Source: Apodospora peruviana (Eukaryota; Ascomycota; Sordariomycetes; Sordariales; Lasiosphaeriaceae). Taken from it: a stretch of DNA of 64,000 nt. Below, piece by piece: positions 1 to 9,994 of the stretch. The stretch's first letter is position 1; every line of letters starts with the position of its first letter. The position numbers and the translations under genes are program-made. Location: positions 6,448,001 to 6,512,000 of the forward strand of contig JAUEDM010000001.1 of the NCBI GenBank assembly GCA_033439685.1. The letters run 5' to 3'. The notes under the pieces were generated by a model. That model was not told the origin of the DNA and ran no database searches. It saw only the letters and a list, made by a program, of their open reading frames with translations.

Positions 1-831
1 GTATATGGCCTTAGTCGGCCTGCTTCTCAATGATTACCTGGTACTTTTCAGGGTAGTTTGTCCATGAAAGTGAATAAAACTTGCAGGATACCACCATCTC
101 TGAAGCACAAATCACCCCTTTCGGTCCTGAACCCATCTAGCGAGTTTCCAAGGTTTGGCCGTGAGATTTTACCAAACAAAAAATCGCGATTATTATTCAT
201 GATACTGCATCTGTGGTGGTTTACTCAATGTAGTTTCGGACATAAGGAAGCTGCCCTATAAAATGGTCCCTCAGTTAAGGCCGGAGAACGACATGGGTCT
301 ACCTCAAGTTATCAACAGTTACTGCAGGCCCGGGCATGATTATGTCTATATCCCATTGTGGCATCATTCGCGACTGCGCTAAAAGTCGGTTCCGGGGTTA
401 AGGGTCAGGTTGTGACCTTAACACCACGACTACCTGCATAGTCTTCCGTTACACGTGGGTGATTGTCTAGAGCTATTTCTTGACCATCACATTGACTTCC
501 TTGCCTACTGCCGGAATCTTGGCTTTAACGCCGAAACGCCCAGTAGGTAAGGTAGCTGCAGGGCACTGCAGGCGTGCAGTGGATCACGAGCTCTCGCAGA
601 TGATTTGGCGCCGGACCGTCCGGGGTGTGTAAACTACCTTAGGTACCATTGTTAAATGATGCCATCTCTGCAAGAGTAGAAACATGTATAAATATGGCCA
701 AGAACGTGCGGCAGATGGGAAGAATGGGAGATAGTTCTGTAAACAAATTTTCTTCGGTCCTAGCATAACAGACTTCTCAACTTTCATCCTCACCCCGAAC
801 TTTCCTCCCATCAAATCCCACGTTAATAGAA
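1..831. other. 5' intergenic stretch, no gene seen
   Basis: Only short, low-quality open frames occur here, and none shows a recognisable domain or a plausible splice chain. The last 150 bases are the promoter and leader of the dehydrogenase that starts at 832. A CCTTAGGTACC palindrome-like motif near 637-647 belongs to a family of TAGGTA/TACCTA words seen in many intergenic parts of the window. Confidence 0.6.
687..694 (+). promoter_or_regulatory. Possible TATA box of the dehydrogenase gene
   Basis: The sequence TATAAATA lies about 138 bases upstream of the ATG at 832, a usual distance for a filamentous-fungal core promoter. This is a sequence match only; no transcript start is known. Confidence 0.4.
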
Positions 832-1617
832 ATGGCACCCACCACCTACCGCAAACTTCAAGACAAGCACGTCCTCGTCATCGGGGGATCATCCGGCATC
901 GGCCTGGGCGTAGCCGAAGCGGCCCTCGCCAACGGCGCCAACGTGACCATCTCGTCCTCCTCCCCAACAAAAGTCGCGGCCGCCGTCTCCCACCTCGCAG
1001 CGTCCTACCCCGACCGTGCTGTCAGAGGTATCGCCGTCGACCTGTCGTCCAAGGAAACAGCCGAGGCAGACCTCGAGTCCGTCTTCGCACAGGTATCATC
1101 ATCCCCCCTAGGAACCATCAACCACGTGGTCTACACGGCCGCCGACGCGCTCTCGCTTGGCGCGCTCGACACCGTCACGCCGGACCTGATCCACCAGGCG
1201 GCGCAGATGCGCATGGTCGTGCCGATCCTGACGGGCAAGGTCGCGGCGCGGTACCTGCCCAAGACGAACTTGTCGAGCATCACGATCAGCAGCGGAGTTG
1301 CGGCAGATAAGTCAATTAAGGGTTGGTCCGTCATCAGCTATTTTGCCGGCGGGCTGGTGTCGCTCGCGAAAGCGCTGGCCGTTGACCTGGCCCCGGTAAG
1401 GGTTAACGTGGTGCAGCCTGGCTATGTGGACACGGGCCTGTGGTCGTTCCTGACGCCTGACCAGAAGGCTGCAGTGGTGAAGAGTACCGAGGAGAAGGTG
1501 CCCACGGGGATGTTTGGCAAGGTGGAGGATGTGGCCGAGGCGTATATATGGTTGTTGAAGGACGGGAACGCAACTGGGTCGGTTGCGAGGACGGATGGGG
1601 GTCTGATGTTGGTGTAG
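832..1617 (+). CDS. Atypical short-chain dehydrogenase/reductase
   Basis: Single-exon gene for a 261-residue protein, the normal length for classical SDRs. The N-terminus has the Rossmann NAD(P)-binding motif GGSSGIG (about residues 18-24) after a hydrophobic beta strand. Near the C-terminus lie RVNVVQPGYVDTG, the usual PG-containing cofactor loop, and a final DGG turn typical of the family. Between them is a strand ending ISSG, which would supply the catalytic Ser region. The catalytic YxxxK is not in its usual register: the sequence reads YFAGG followed by LVSLAKALAVDLAP, so the residue four after Tyr is Gly and the only nearby Lys is at +10. Several fungal SDRs that reduce unknown small molecules share this layout. 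The substrate cannot be inferred. No signal peptide is seen, so a cytosolic enzyme is likely. The call to the family is firm; activity is uncertain. Confidence 0.88.
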   Translation: MAPTTYRKLQDKHVLVIGGSSGIGLGVAEAALANGANVTISSSSPTKVAAAVSHLAASYPDRAVRGIAVDLSSKETAEADLESVFAQVSSSPLGTINHVVYTAADALSLGALDTVTPDLIHQAAQMRMVVPILTGKVAARYLPKTNLSSITISSGVAADKSIKGWSVISYFAGGLVSLAKALAVDLAPVRVNVVQPGYVDTGLWSFLTPDQKAAVVKSTEEKVPTGMFGKVEDVAEAYIWLLKDGNATGSVARTDGGLMLV

Positions 1618-1765
1618 GAGACGACCTCAGGTACCTACCTGTATGTGGGTGAGTTGTGGAGTGAATAGAGTCAGTATGAAGTTTCTAGATGGATATTGTA
1701 CTGTCGCCCAAATCTATTTACCTGCCGAGATCTATACCTACTTAGGTACCTACCGCACTTGAACC

Positions 1766-2659
1766 TTACGGGGTCACAGTATACGACACCCTCGAGATCC
1801 CTTTACTCCTCGAAATCTTCTTGACTTTTGTCTCACCACACAAATCAGTAGTATCGACATGTGTGCCTCCGCAAGGGTACACCTCGGCGCCCACAATCCT
1901 GACAACCCGGAACTTCTCCCCCGGTGGCGCCAGGTTCCGGTCCGGTATCAGCCTCTCGAGCCCGTTCTGGCGGAAATCGTCCTCATCCCAAAAGTCAATC
2001 TCCACCGGCATCGCGCGGGCGATGAACTCGTCCAGCCTCTTCTGGATCGGATCCTTCCACTTGCCATCAATAAGACCCTTGAACTCGCACGACGCGGAGT
2101 CCGGAAAATGCGAGGCCTTGAGCTCGTCGAACCCCTGGACCTCCTTCTCCAAGAGATGCCTCACCGCGGACCCCAACACATGGCCTGCCGTGTGCAGGCG
2201 CGAGAAAAGCAGTCGTTTATCGACGTTGATAGCCTGTTCCACGCTGTCGCCGTCCTGGAATTTTAGCGGCCCATCATCAAAGCGCCCAAAGTGCAGCACC
2301 TGGCCGTCGTGCACCGCGTCCATGCGGACCATGCTCACGCGAAACAATGACGACGACGAAGCCATGGTTCCCTCATCGGACGGCTGTCCGCCGCCCTGGG
2401 GATGAAAGATGGTCTCCTTGGTGACGACGGCAAAGTCGTCATCCGTGCCTTGCTTGAACAGCGTCCGGTTGCCTTCCTCTAGCGCCGAGAAGGGACGGAT
2501 GACCGAGACGGCTGTTTGCAGCTTGTAGAGCTTGGAATTGTGGTGGAAGGCGAGATATGTTCGGGCTGCCGCTGTTGCGCTCCCCTGTGAGAAACTGTTA
2601 GACGGCTCTAGTGGTCTTTCTTGGCTTCGCGGTTAGATTCGCCGTTAGTGACTTACCAT
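1766..2659 (-). CDS. AlaX-type alanyl-tRNA editing protein
   Basis: Predicted 273-residue free-standing editing protein that would hydrolyse mischarged Ser- or Gly-tRNA(Ala). Modelled exons are 2657-2659 and 1766-2584. Exon 1 contributes only the ATG, which is directly followed by the donor GTAAGT. The 72-base intron ends TCTAACAGTTTCTCACAG, with a clear CTAAC branch site. The N-terminal part contains HPQGGGQPSDEG, a hallmark of the AlaRS/ThrRS second additional domain. The zinc-binding pairs are HTAGH (about residues 132-136) and CGGTH (about 239-243), so all four metal ligands are present. This is the longer AlaX form with an N-terminal beta-barrel part. Starting at the internal ATG at 2365 would lose the HPQGGGQP motif, which supports the longer model. 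An additional upstream exon cannot be excluded. The gene converges with the dehydrogenase gene, with 148 bases between their stops. Confidence 0.82.
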
Positions 2660-3096
2660 TTTTATTTATTTCTTTCTACCTCGAGAACTATCGTGGGGAA
2701 ATACTGAAGAGCAGCGATAAGACAGAGATGCTCGTTGGACCCCAATTCAGTGGGCGTTCCAAAACCGGCGATAGGGGTGAAAAGGGGAACAGTGTCGGAA
2801 TTGCGACTGCACCGTTGTAGTAACCATGGAAGAAATCACAGGGCGGCGATCCACTGATGGCTTTTATTCAGCGCTGCAGCTGGTATTACTCCAACAAAAC
2901 AACAACAGCACGACCTTCCCGAACGCGGAAGTTACATGCAAACACTGGGTTCAGACTTACTTAAATTGAAAGGCGATAGATAATAAATAAATAATGTAAG
3001 TTGTTCTTTTTTTCTTTCTCATTCAAAAATTAGGAGAGGAGATTTGCTCTCCCCTTCGAGGGGTGGGGAGAAAAACAAAGGTTCAATCAAATCAAA
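2660..3096. other. Intergenic stretch, no gene seen
   Basis: This separates the start of the AlaX gene from the tRNA-Thr gene. It is AT-rich around 2960-3030 and holds no open frame of interest. The A/T-rich part lies on the 3' side of the minus-strand tRNA and could include its RNA polymerase III terminator: the minus strand downstream of 3097 carries short T runs. Confidence 0.5.
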
Positions 3097-3168
3097 TGCC
3101 CCCACACAGGATTGAACTATGGACCTCAGCATTACAAGTGCTGCGCTCTACCACTGAGCTATAAGGGC
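3097..3168 (-). tRNA. tRNA-Thr (anticodon TGT)
   Basis: A full cloverleaf can be drawn on the minus strand with no intron. The acceptor stem is GCCCTTA paired with TGGGGGC (two G-T pairs). The D arm is GCTC AGTGGTA GAGC. The anticodon stem CAGCA/TGCTG carries loop CTTGTAA, giving anticodon TGT. The variable loop is AGGTC and the T arm is CATAG TTCAATC CTGTG. The discriminator is A. The TGT anticodon decodes ACA (and possibly ACG) threonine codons. The 72-base length without encoded CCA is normal for a eukaryotic gene. The internal A box (in the D arm) and B box (GTTCAATCC) are intact. Confidence 0.95.
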
Positions 3169-3827
3169 TAGTTGATTTCTGATGCCGATATCGCTGCAAA
3201 CAACTATTATTAGCAACACACAGCCCGAACCTCTCCCAACTCTAATGAAACTTGATAAAGACCTTCCAGATCAGGGAGACCAAGTTTTAAATGTTGCTTA
3301 CTCACACATCCCTGGTTAGTAATACCTACCAGGAAGGCAATTAGTATAATACACTTTTGGGAACGGAATTTGGATCAACTATCGAAAGGCAGCAAATTGA
3401 AAGAAGTTCGGAGAATCGAGAACTCTGTGATTGGCGAATTCGCAGACCTGCAAGCTAATGATCCTGCGCTTTATCAATTTAAGTGACTGTGAGTCAACCT
3501 GACTCAGAAGAGCATGGTATGCAGTTGAACTTCCTAATCAGGGCTCTAAAGCGTATCAGGTAGCGTTCGGGAAATCCTACAGTGGTGTATATCCGACCAC
3601 AACGACTCCCATCATCTTATTCTCGGCATCCCAGGAATTATAAAATACTTAAACCGGCCCTCAAGGTCTCTATCCTGAGTTAAGACATTAACGATAACAC
3701 TACTGTCTAAACAAACCTCTTCCAGTCCTGATGAAATATCACAAGCAAACATAAACACCACAACCACACTATACCCTCACCAATCAAGGAAATCTACTGC
3801 ATCTTCAAAAAAAAGGCATCTTGGAAA
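3169..3827. other. Promoter region of the methyltransferase, no gene seen
   Basis: No coding signal. The segment is AT-richer than the flanking genes. It holds a TATA-like element 181-190 bases before the ATG at 3828, and its last 100 bases are A/C-rich like a fungal 5' leader. Confidence 0.5.
3638..3647 (+). promoter_or_regulatory. Possible TATA box of the methyltransferase gene
   Basis: TTATAAAATA lies 181 bases or more upstream of the ATG at 3828. Match to consensus only. Confidence 0.35.
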
Positions 3828-4742
3828 ATGTCTTCCCAAGAAGTCCTCCCCCTCTCCACAGCCGCAAAAATCGCCTCCAACGCCATCCAACCGTCAACCC
3901 CAAACAGCTACCACGACGCAATAGAACTCAGCCAAGCCACCCACCGAATCAACCTCCTCAACACAACCACCTGGTCCTCTCATTTCCGTCGACAAGGCAG
4001 CCGCATCCTCGAAATCGGCTGCGGGCAGGGTACATGCACCCAAGTCCTCGCCGAAGCAGTCGGCCCGTCAGGGCACATCGACGCCGTTGACCCTGCCCCC
4101 CTCGACTACGGCGCGCCCTTCACGCTCGGCCAGGCACAATCGCATCTCTCCTCCGGTCCGCTGGGCAGCCACATATCCTGGCACCAAGCCGATCCCGTCG
4201 CCTTCCTCACTGCCTCTTCCCCTGAAACCAAATGGGACGTAGCGGTCCTGGCCCACTGCATCTGGTACTTCAAGTCCCCCTCTGCGCTCACCAAAATTCT
4301 TGAGGCTTTAAATGGCCGAGTCACGGGCGCCGTCTGCGTGGCCGAGTACGCGCTGCATGCGACAGAAACGGCGGCAGCGCCGCACGTGCTGGCGACGCTA
4401 GCGCGGTCGACCTTCGAGGCGCACAGGGCGGATAGCACGGAGAATATACAGACCGTCCTGAGCCCGGCGGCGATCAAGGAGATTGCTGCTGCTGCAGGGT
4501 GGAAACTGGCTGGAGAGGACACGGTGATACCGGAGCGTGGATTGTCGGATGGTCAGTGGGAGGCGATGTCCGTGGTGGCGAGCGATTTTGTTAGTACAGT
4601 CGACAAGGAGATTTTGGACGAGAGAGTCAAGGCGGTGTTGACGTCGGCGCGAGATGCGACTATTGCCGCAGTGGAAGGGGTCGGCGGCATGAAGGAGGTG
4701 AGGACAATGGATGTTTGGGTTGCTGCCTTGGTCCAGGAATGA
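3828..4742 (+). CDS. Class I SAM-dependent methyltransferase
   Basis: Single-exon gene for a 304-residue protein. Motif I of the Rossmann-like SAM fold is LEIGCGQGTC (about residues 61-70), followed by an acidic end of the second strand (HIDAVDPAPLDYG). The motif IV region reads WDVAVLAHCIWYF, and a third strand VTGAVCVAEYAL follows. The C-terminal third is helical and lacks the conserved features of COQ5, ERG6 or arginine methyltransferases, so it belongs to the fungal small-molecule methyltransferases (Methyltransf_11/25-like). The ATG at 3828 is preceded by an A-rich leader. A second ATG seven bases earlier (3821) opens a short out-of-frame reading frame overlapping the start, which could reduce initiation. 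The substrate is unknown. Its neighbours (a tRNA and an LPMO) give no pathway hint. Confidence 0.85.
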   Translation: MSSQEVLPLSTAAKIASNAIQPSTPNSYHDAIELSQATHRINLLNTTTWSSHFRRQGSRILEIGCGQGTCTQVLAEAVGPSGHIDAVDPAPLDYGAPFTLGQAQSHLSSGPLGSHISWHQADPVAFLTASSPETKWDVAVLAHCIWYFKSPSALTKILEALNGRVTGAVCVAEYALHATETAAAPHVLATLARSTFEAHRADSTENIQTVLSPAAIKEIAAAAGWKLAGEDTVIPERGLSDGQWEAMSVVASDFVSTVDKEILDERVKAVLTSARDATIAAVEGVGGMKEVRTMDVWVAALVQE

Positions 4743-4970
4743 TAATTACACCAACTTCCCGAAATAGGCAGAATATGGGTAGACATGTGGTAATTTATTT
4801 CTAGTGAAAACGACCGTGTCCAGGTGCTTGGTGTACGCAGCCGACATAGTGACAAATAAATATACAATTTTTGGGGGGGTCTCTGAGCCTCTGTCTCCTC
4901 TTTATCAGTGTATGTCAAGGACTCAAGATAAGGAAGGCAGCAGTGTTTTAAGGGACCTATGAAATACATC

Positions 4971-5748
4971 TTAAAACGTGAAGCCTGTCCATACGGGGCC
5001 GCCTGGGCAAGTGTAGGTTGTCGCCTTCCTTCCGTAGACATCCACCTACTCAATATCAGTTATACATATTCTCAACTGCAAGAGTGCATATACTTACAGT
5101 AATACCTGGGTCGCTCTGGGGCGCGTAGCCAGGAATGGGGTAGAGGAAATCCGCAGGAGGAGTAGCAGTCCCGCTGCCAGTGACGACGAGCTGTGCACAC
5201 TCGGCGTAGAACTGAGGAGTGTTGGCCTGATGAAGAGCGAGCAGCTCGTGTCGGATGAGGTAGTTCCCGGGAGCCAGGTTCTGGGGAATGGCACTGGACC
5301 ACTTGAGGTTCTTGACAACCGTGGCAGTGCCCCAGTTGTTGGATGCAAGGCCCTCGGTGCCCCACAAGCCCATCTGGTCGATCTTGAACCATCCCTTGCC
5401 GTCGCCCGTGCAGGACGAGAACTCTCCGGCGCATCTGAACATCCAGACCATGACGGGGCCTTGCTGGTGGGTCCACTGCTTCCAAACCGCTGTGACGTTC
5501 TGGCCAGCCACGATCGTAGCACTGAGGGGAGCCGAGCTGCCACCGTTGCACCTCATTTTGGGGTCAGAGACAGTCATGGTGGGATTGTAGTCTGGCCATG
5601 GGAACTGGATGCTCTTTGGGCTTGAGGCAGGGGCAAAGCCGTCATAGCCCGGGTACTCGGTGCCGCCGATGGTGTAGCTGGTGACAGCGCCATGACCGGC
5701 CACCAATGGTGCGAGGAAAAGCACCCGGGAGAGAAAATCGAATCTCAT
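4971..5748 (-). CDS. AA9 lytic polysaccharide monooxygenase (secreted)
   Basis: Copper enzyme that oxidatively cleaves cellulose or related beta-glucans outside the cell. Exons are 5098-5748 and 4971-5045, giving 241 residues. The signal peptide (about residues 1-18, MRFDFLSRVLFLAPLVAG) ends just before His19, so the mature protein starts with the obligatory copper-binding histidine. The second histidine-brace ligand is His94 in WTHQQGPV. The axial Tyr181 and second-sphere Gln179 lie in QFYAEC, and RHELLALH precedes them. The 52-base intron (donor GTAAGT, branch TAACTGAT, acceptor TAG) follows DPGIT. The last exon restores the characteristic AA9 ending YTCPGGPVWTG before TAA. Without splicing, the protein would end in an unrelated tail. 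There is no CBM1 or linker. The upstream ATG at 5844 would bury the signal peptide, so 5748 was chosen. Confidence 0.93.
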
Positions 5749-8236
5749 GATGGATTTAAGCAAGTATTTGAAGGGGATTTGTCCGTGATTGTGTGAACAA
5801 CAAGCTAACTTTGGCAGCAAGATAATCTTGATGGAGTTGAACATTCCCAGAACAAAGAGGCAACACGAACCAAAAGAGGACCTTACTTCTTATAGTCGGA
5901 CGTCGCCATCTCGAAGAGGAAGTGGTTAAGGCCGTGAAGTAAAGCACCCTGGCAATCAGGATATCTCGGCGCCTCCAAGCACTTTTCTTGGCAGAAGTAG
6001 GCATCAGGGCCGCTGTGATGACAGGAGTGACTGGAATTAATATAGTGGCATGAAAATGCAACTTAAATGGTCATGTTTGTCGTGTTATGCGATAGAGGAC
6101 TACCATCCCGTCTGGTGATAGCGACTGACCGCGGGGGGGGGGAGGGTGGGATACGAACCCGCTTGCGGCTGGCGAACAGAAAGGCAGATCAATAGAAAGA
6201 CATCGCAACTTTGCGAGCCTGAATGGTTACCGAAGAGAGCGGGTCGTCGGGAACTGAGCCTCGGAGTGAGATCGATCAGGATATAAACACGACGATCCTT
6301 TCAGTGAGGCTCCTTGACGCTTGTTAAAGCTCATCATGCCAGACGGGAACACTTGGTCCAGGTGCGTTGTTGGGGAGCAATTAATTGGGCAGATTTTGGT
6401 GGCCGCAGATATCGAGGACGGACGGCAAGACTGACGCGACGGCCCAATAGGGTAGTGACAGAGCGGGAACATGGCCCAAGGTTGAAAATGATGCGGAGAC
6501 ACTCGGAGAGAACCATCTTTACGATGATGCCTTGCATGAAGGTAGCTTTGTATGGAAGTCGATAATGTTCCAGCATGAATGGCTAAAACAGCTGCGCGAG
6601 ACTCTTCAAATCAGTCCGTTGCTCACTGAAGCCGAAGATCGGCTTCTTGTCAGACGGCGTTTCTGCCTCGGACGGGTACGGGTTACGGTAACTCTTGCCA
6701 TCTGTGTGGCATTGATGGCGCCGCCTTGCGCCTGATGTAAATGATGTGGAGTTCGGGAGCATGTTGACCAACTTGATCCTCGGGTCCTCCATCCGTCGGG
6801 TTGACCCTGTCCTGTACACGTGATGCCGGAAGGCGTTCACTGCTAGCGCAGGGGTTCGCCCCAGCCCGAATTCTTGGCAGCAGGAGGCTCTTTCCCAGTC
6901 GGACCAGGGGTGCTTCCGGATGTTGCCGGGATCCAGTAACAATCCAATAACATAACGGCACCATCTCAACGTCATCCTCACATCTCACGGCTTACAGGAA
7001 GGCACGATGCTCGAACTTCTGCAGGCTCGCGGTATCTTATATCAGCATCGTATCTTCTTCTGAGTCTCAGCCTGTGAAACAACGTTGAATCAACCCGCAT
7101 TCCGGAAGGACTCGCAACGCATTTTTGGGCACAAGACGCATCGTGCCGAACGCCTTCTCGATTTATCGATTCCAAGTGGTACGATGGGATGTGTTTGCGA
7201 ACCGGGCAAATTCACCTTTACCGGTGACGTTGAAGAACCCGCGCGTCCATTGAGGCTGCGAAGAACAAGGTCCCCGACGTCTCGTACAGACGCACGCAAC
7301 GTGCACAAGTGATTGCAGGCGCCGGTGTTTGGATGCTGGCAAAGTGAACTGGGTAGTGCCCTTGCATTTGGTTGTCTTGCAACGAATCTTCATCATGAGA
7401 TCATTGAAATTTTGGTCGATAAAACCCCCTTTGTATGCCGCGACACAGAAGTTCAGACTCAGATTGAAGCGCGCGTTAAGTGGTTGATGGAAGTTCAGGT
7501 GTCAGATGGACCGGGGAAGACCAAGCGGCCTCCCGTTTCTCTGCGAATGGTGGATGCCACGAACTGGCCATGTGCAACTGGCAGGCGAATCGCACAAGTT
7601 ACACCGTGGCAGTCGAGCGAGTGTTAGCAAGCACTGTCGTCGTTTTGGATGGAAGGGGTTTCACTTCCCTCTCACAGAACGCTAATTAAGAACTTGTTGA
7701 GGCGTCCGGCTCTCCTCTCGATTTTAACTGCGTCAAGTGCTCTTGAAGCGTGCGCCGTCGGGGGACCCACCTCTCCTTTCCATCCGATCACAGGCTGCTG
7801 GTCGACCTTTCGATATCTGCGCCTTCTCCCTTCGGTAACTGCCTGTTCAAACTGGAACTTTCTAACAAGCACCTGCTCCCCGCCTCGGGCCCCCAGACGA
7901 CTTCCAGCTACCCGATCTACCAACTGCCACCCACAAGTGGAACCCGGTGAACCAAACAATCTGGAAGCATCTTTGACAGCAGGGCTGAGGTACTCAACAT
8001 TCGGGCACGTGCTGCGACCGTGCCAGAACACCCGCATTCGTCATATCATCTTACGAAGCTCTATCCTTTCGTCGCCGACGGGAAATTCCTGCTATTTACT
8101 TGACTACCCCCATTGTTCCGAGCTTCACCTATCTCCCAAGCTACTCCGAGGCAGCCTGCGCGCATGCGCGCCGCGTTAGGAGTTGTAACTGATTGCAAGC
8201 AACGGTCTACATCTTGTCGATAAATCGACCAGAAGC
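5749..8236. other. 2.5-kb stretch without a supportable gene
   Basis: Many short frames occur on both strands, but none has a recognisable domain, a convincing splice chain or gene-like codon use. The first 300 bases are the LPMO promoter. A G-run with an adjacent tRNA T-arm-like sequence lies near 6130-6165. The last part (about 8000-8236) is the leader of the membrane-protein gene. Base composition stays near 50% GC, so there is no strong sign of RIP. Confidence 0.5.
6037..6044 (-). promoter_or_regulatory. Possible TATA box of the LPMO gene
   Basis: On the minus strand the sequence reads TATATTAA, about 290 bases upstream of the ATG at 5748. That is far for a core promoter unless the 5' leader is long, so confidence is low. 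Confidence 0.25.
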
Positions 8237-9239
8237 ATGTCATCACCGGGACAAATCGCAGACCCGGCAGAGCGACCGCCGTCGGGGCTGCCAGCCAACT
8301 TCCAGCCGACATTATCTTCGGTTCGAACCCAGTCGTTCAAGGCATATGGGCAAGACTACCAATTTGCCGAGACATGGAACAACCCTCCGCCTGAGCTAGT
8401 CGTCGACAATGGACAGTCATCAGCAGCTGCGGAGTCAACACAGGCAGACGGAACGCAGGAGCATTCTCAGAGCGAAGCAATCTCAAAGACTCCAGGAGGG
8501 ATCTGGTCAAAAGACGCCGCGGTATGGGTGCCGCCTCCGGAGGAGCCATGGTACAAGAGGATACCCAAGATGTGGTGGATTATTGGGGGAGTCATCCTCG
8601 TTGGTATTACCGTCGTTGTCCTGGCTATCCTCGGGGCCATGAATCTTCTTACATCCCATACGTCTGTCTCCTTAACCCCGGTACCGCATGCTCCTGATTC
8701 ATTCTCGTCCGGCAAGCTAATACAAAGTAGTACGTCCGACGTGTCTGCCGCCGCAGCGCCATCAAGCAGCGGTTTGTCCTCATCGGCTTCCGGTACCTCT
8801 ACGACAACATCGGCCCATTCAAACCCTACTGTAAGCTCTAGTTAACCATATATATCTATATATGTACCTTCCTTTGCTTGACAAAAACGCTAACCTTGTG
8901 TAGACTGTTATAAAAAACTGCTCAGATTCGTCGTCTTTGATCAAGGATGTTCTTTGGATGGGGCTCAATATTTTATACGACTCAAATTTCGACGGGGCAG
9001 GGGCAAGGACCTCCGAACAATGCTGCAAATCTTGCTTTGCAAGCGCTCGGGGTTGTGCTGGCTGGTTTTACAACTCTTCCAACATCTACACGCCGTGTAC
9101 CCAGGTCCTTGTCAGGTCCGACCAGGCAGGTGCCGACTCCAAATGCCCCAAAGGCTATGCCGATTCGACACTCTATACTTTAGGGGGGGGCGGAGTTGCG
9201 GGAATCGGCCCTTGCAGTTTGAGCAACTTCATCAGCTGA
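8237..9239 (+). CDS. Single-pass membrane protein with Cys-rich C-terminal domain
   Basis: Exons 8237-8830 and 8904-9239 give 309 residues. The 73-base intron starts GTAAGC and has a CTAAC branch site and a TAG acceptor. The order is: a hydrophilic N-terminal half rich in Pro, Ser and Gln (about 1-112); a basic/aromatic juxtamembrane patch (WYKRIPKMWW); one strong membrane helix (WIIGGVILVGITVVVLAILG, about 115-134); a Ser/Thr/Ala-rich, probably O-glycosylated stalk (about 140-200); and a C-terminal Cys-rich module from about 200. That module has NCSD, CCKSC, GCAGW, CTQV, KCP and GPC, a spacing like fungal apple/PAN-like or WSC-like ectodomains. There is no N-terminal signal peptide, so a type II orientation with an outside C-terminus is inferred. 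Function unknown; a cell-wall or surface sensor is one possibility. Confidence 0.82.
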
Positions 9240-9994
9240 TGTGAGGCTCATGGCGTGCAAGATCCGACAAGATTGCTGACAGTATCCAGAAGAGAGTCCC
9301 TACAACAGGGTACTGGGACTTGTCATATTTCCTTGCCCCTTGATGCGGACATCCCAGATATATGGGCGACACGTAGCCCAACCACGAATGTGCCGACTTG
9401 GCCACCTTATGTAGCCTACCACATGCAAATCTCGTGGCAGGAATTTTTTTTTTTCTACAAAAAAGGACAGGAGGAAACTGTGCCACCGACCAAAGGTTTT
9501 CTCAGATCTCCAGTCTGAAGAGGCGGTCATCAGTTGTCCTGCGAAATCAGCCACATGGTGGAAATCAGCGTTTTCTTTTTGCAATTCCTGTTCAGCGTAC
9601 TCCCCCCAAAATAGTCTAGATACCACAGATGGCGCTTCTAGAGCACAGTAAAGGCCATGAAAAATAACACAGATCACTGAAATATTGAGTCCACAGAACA
9701 GAAAAAAAGTAATATCCATTTACGGTATGGAAATGTTTTATAAGTCAAAAGGACGGCATAAAAGTACACTGTTTGTTTCCCGGAAAGCCTGTCTATCGCA
9801 CCATTACCAAACCTGCTCACCGGATCGCGCCAATTTCAAAACTGGCACAAATGCAAATGCCACGAGTCTAGCCCACACTCGGGCTTGTCCAAACATGCTG
9901 CCCTTCCCCAACCACATCCATCGGAATGTCGCCATTCCACTGAAGATTTGACCCGCTTTTCCCTGTCGGCGTACCACTCACCACGGCAGCTCCT
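9240..9994. other. Intergenic stretch, no gene seen
   Basis: This is the convergent 3' side of the membrane-protein gene and of PDB1. It contains a T10-12 run near 9448 and no coding signal. Confidence 0.55.

Noticed and set aside
1821..2405. 194-residue plus-strand frame opposite AlaX
   Set aside because: The minus strand holds the HxxxH and CxxxH ligands; the plus frame is Ser/Pro noise.
6130..6165. Complete tRNA gene
   Set aside because: No partner for the acceptor stem and no D or anticodon arm upstream on the minus strand.
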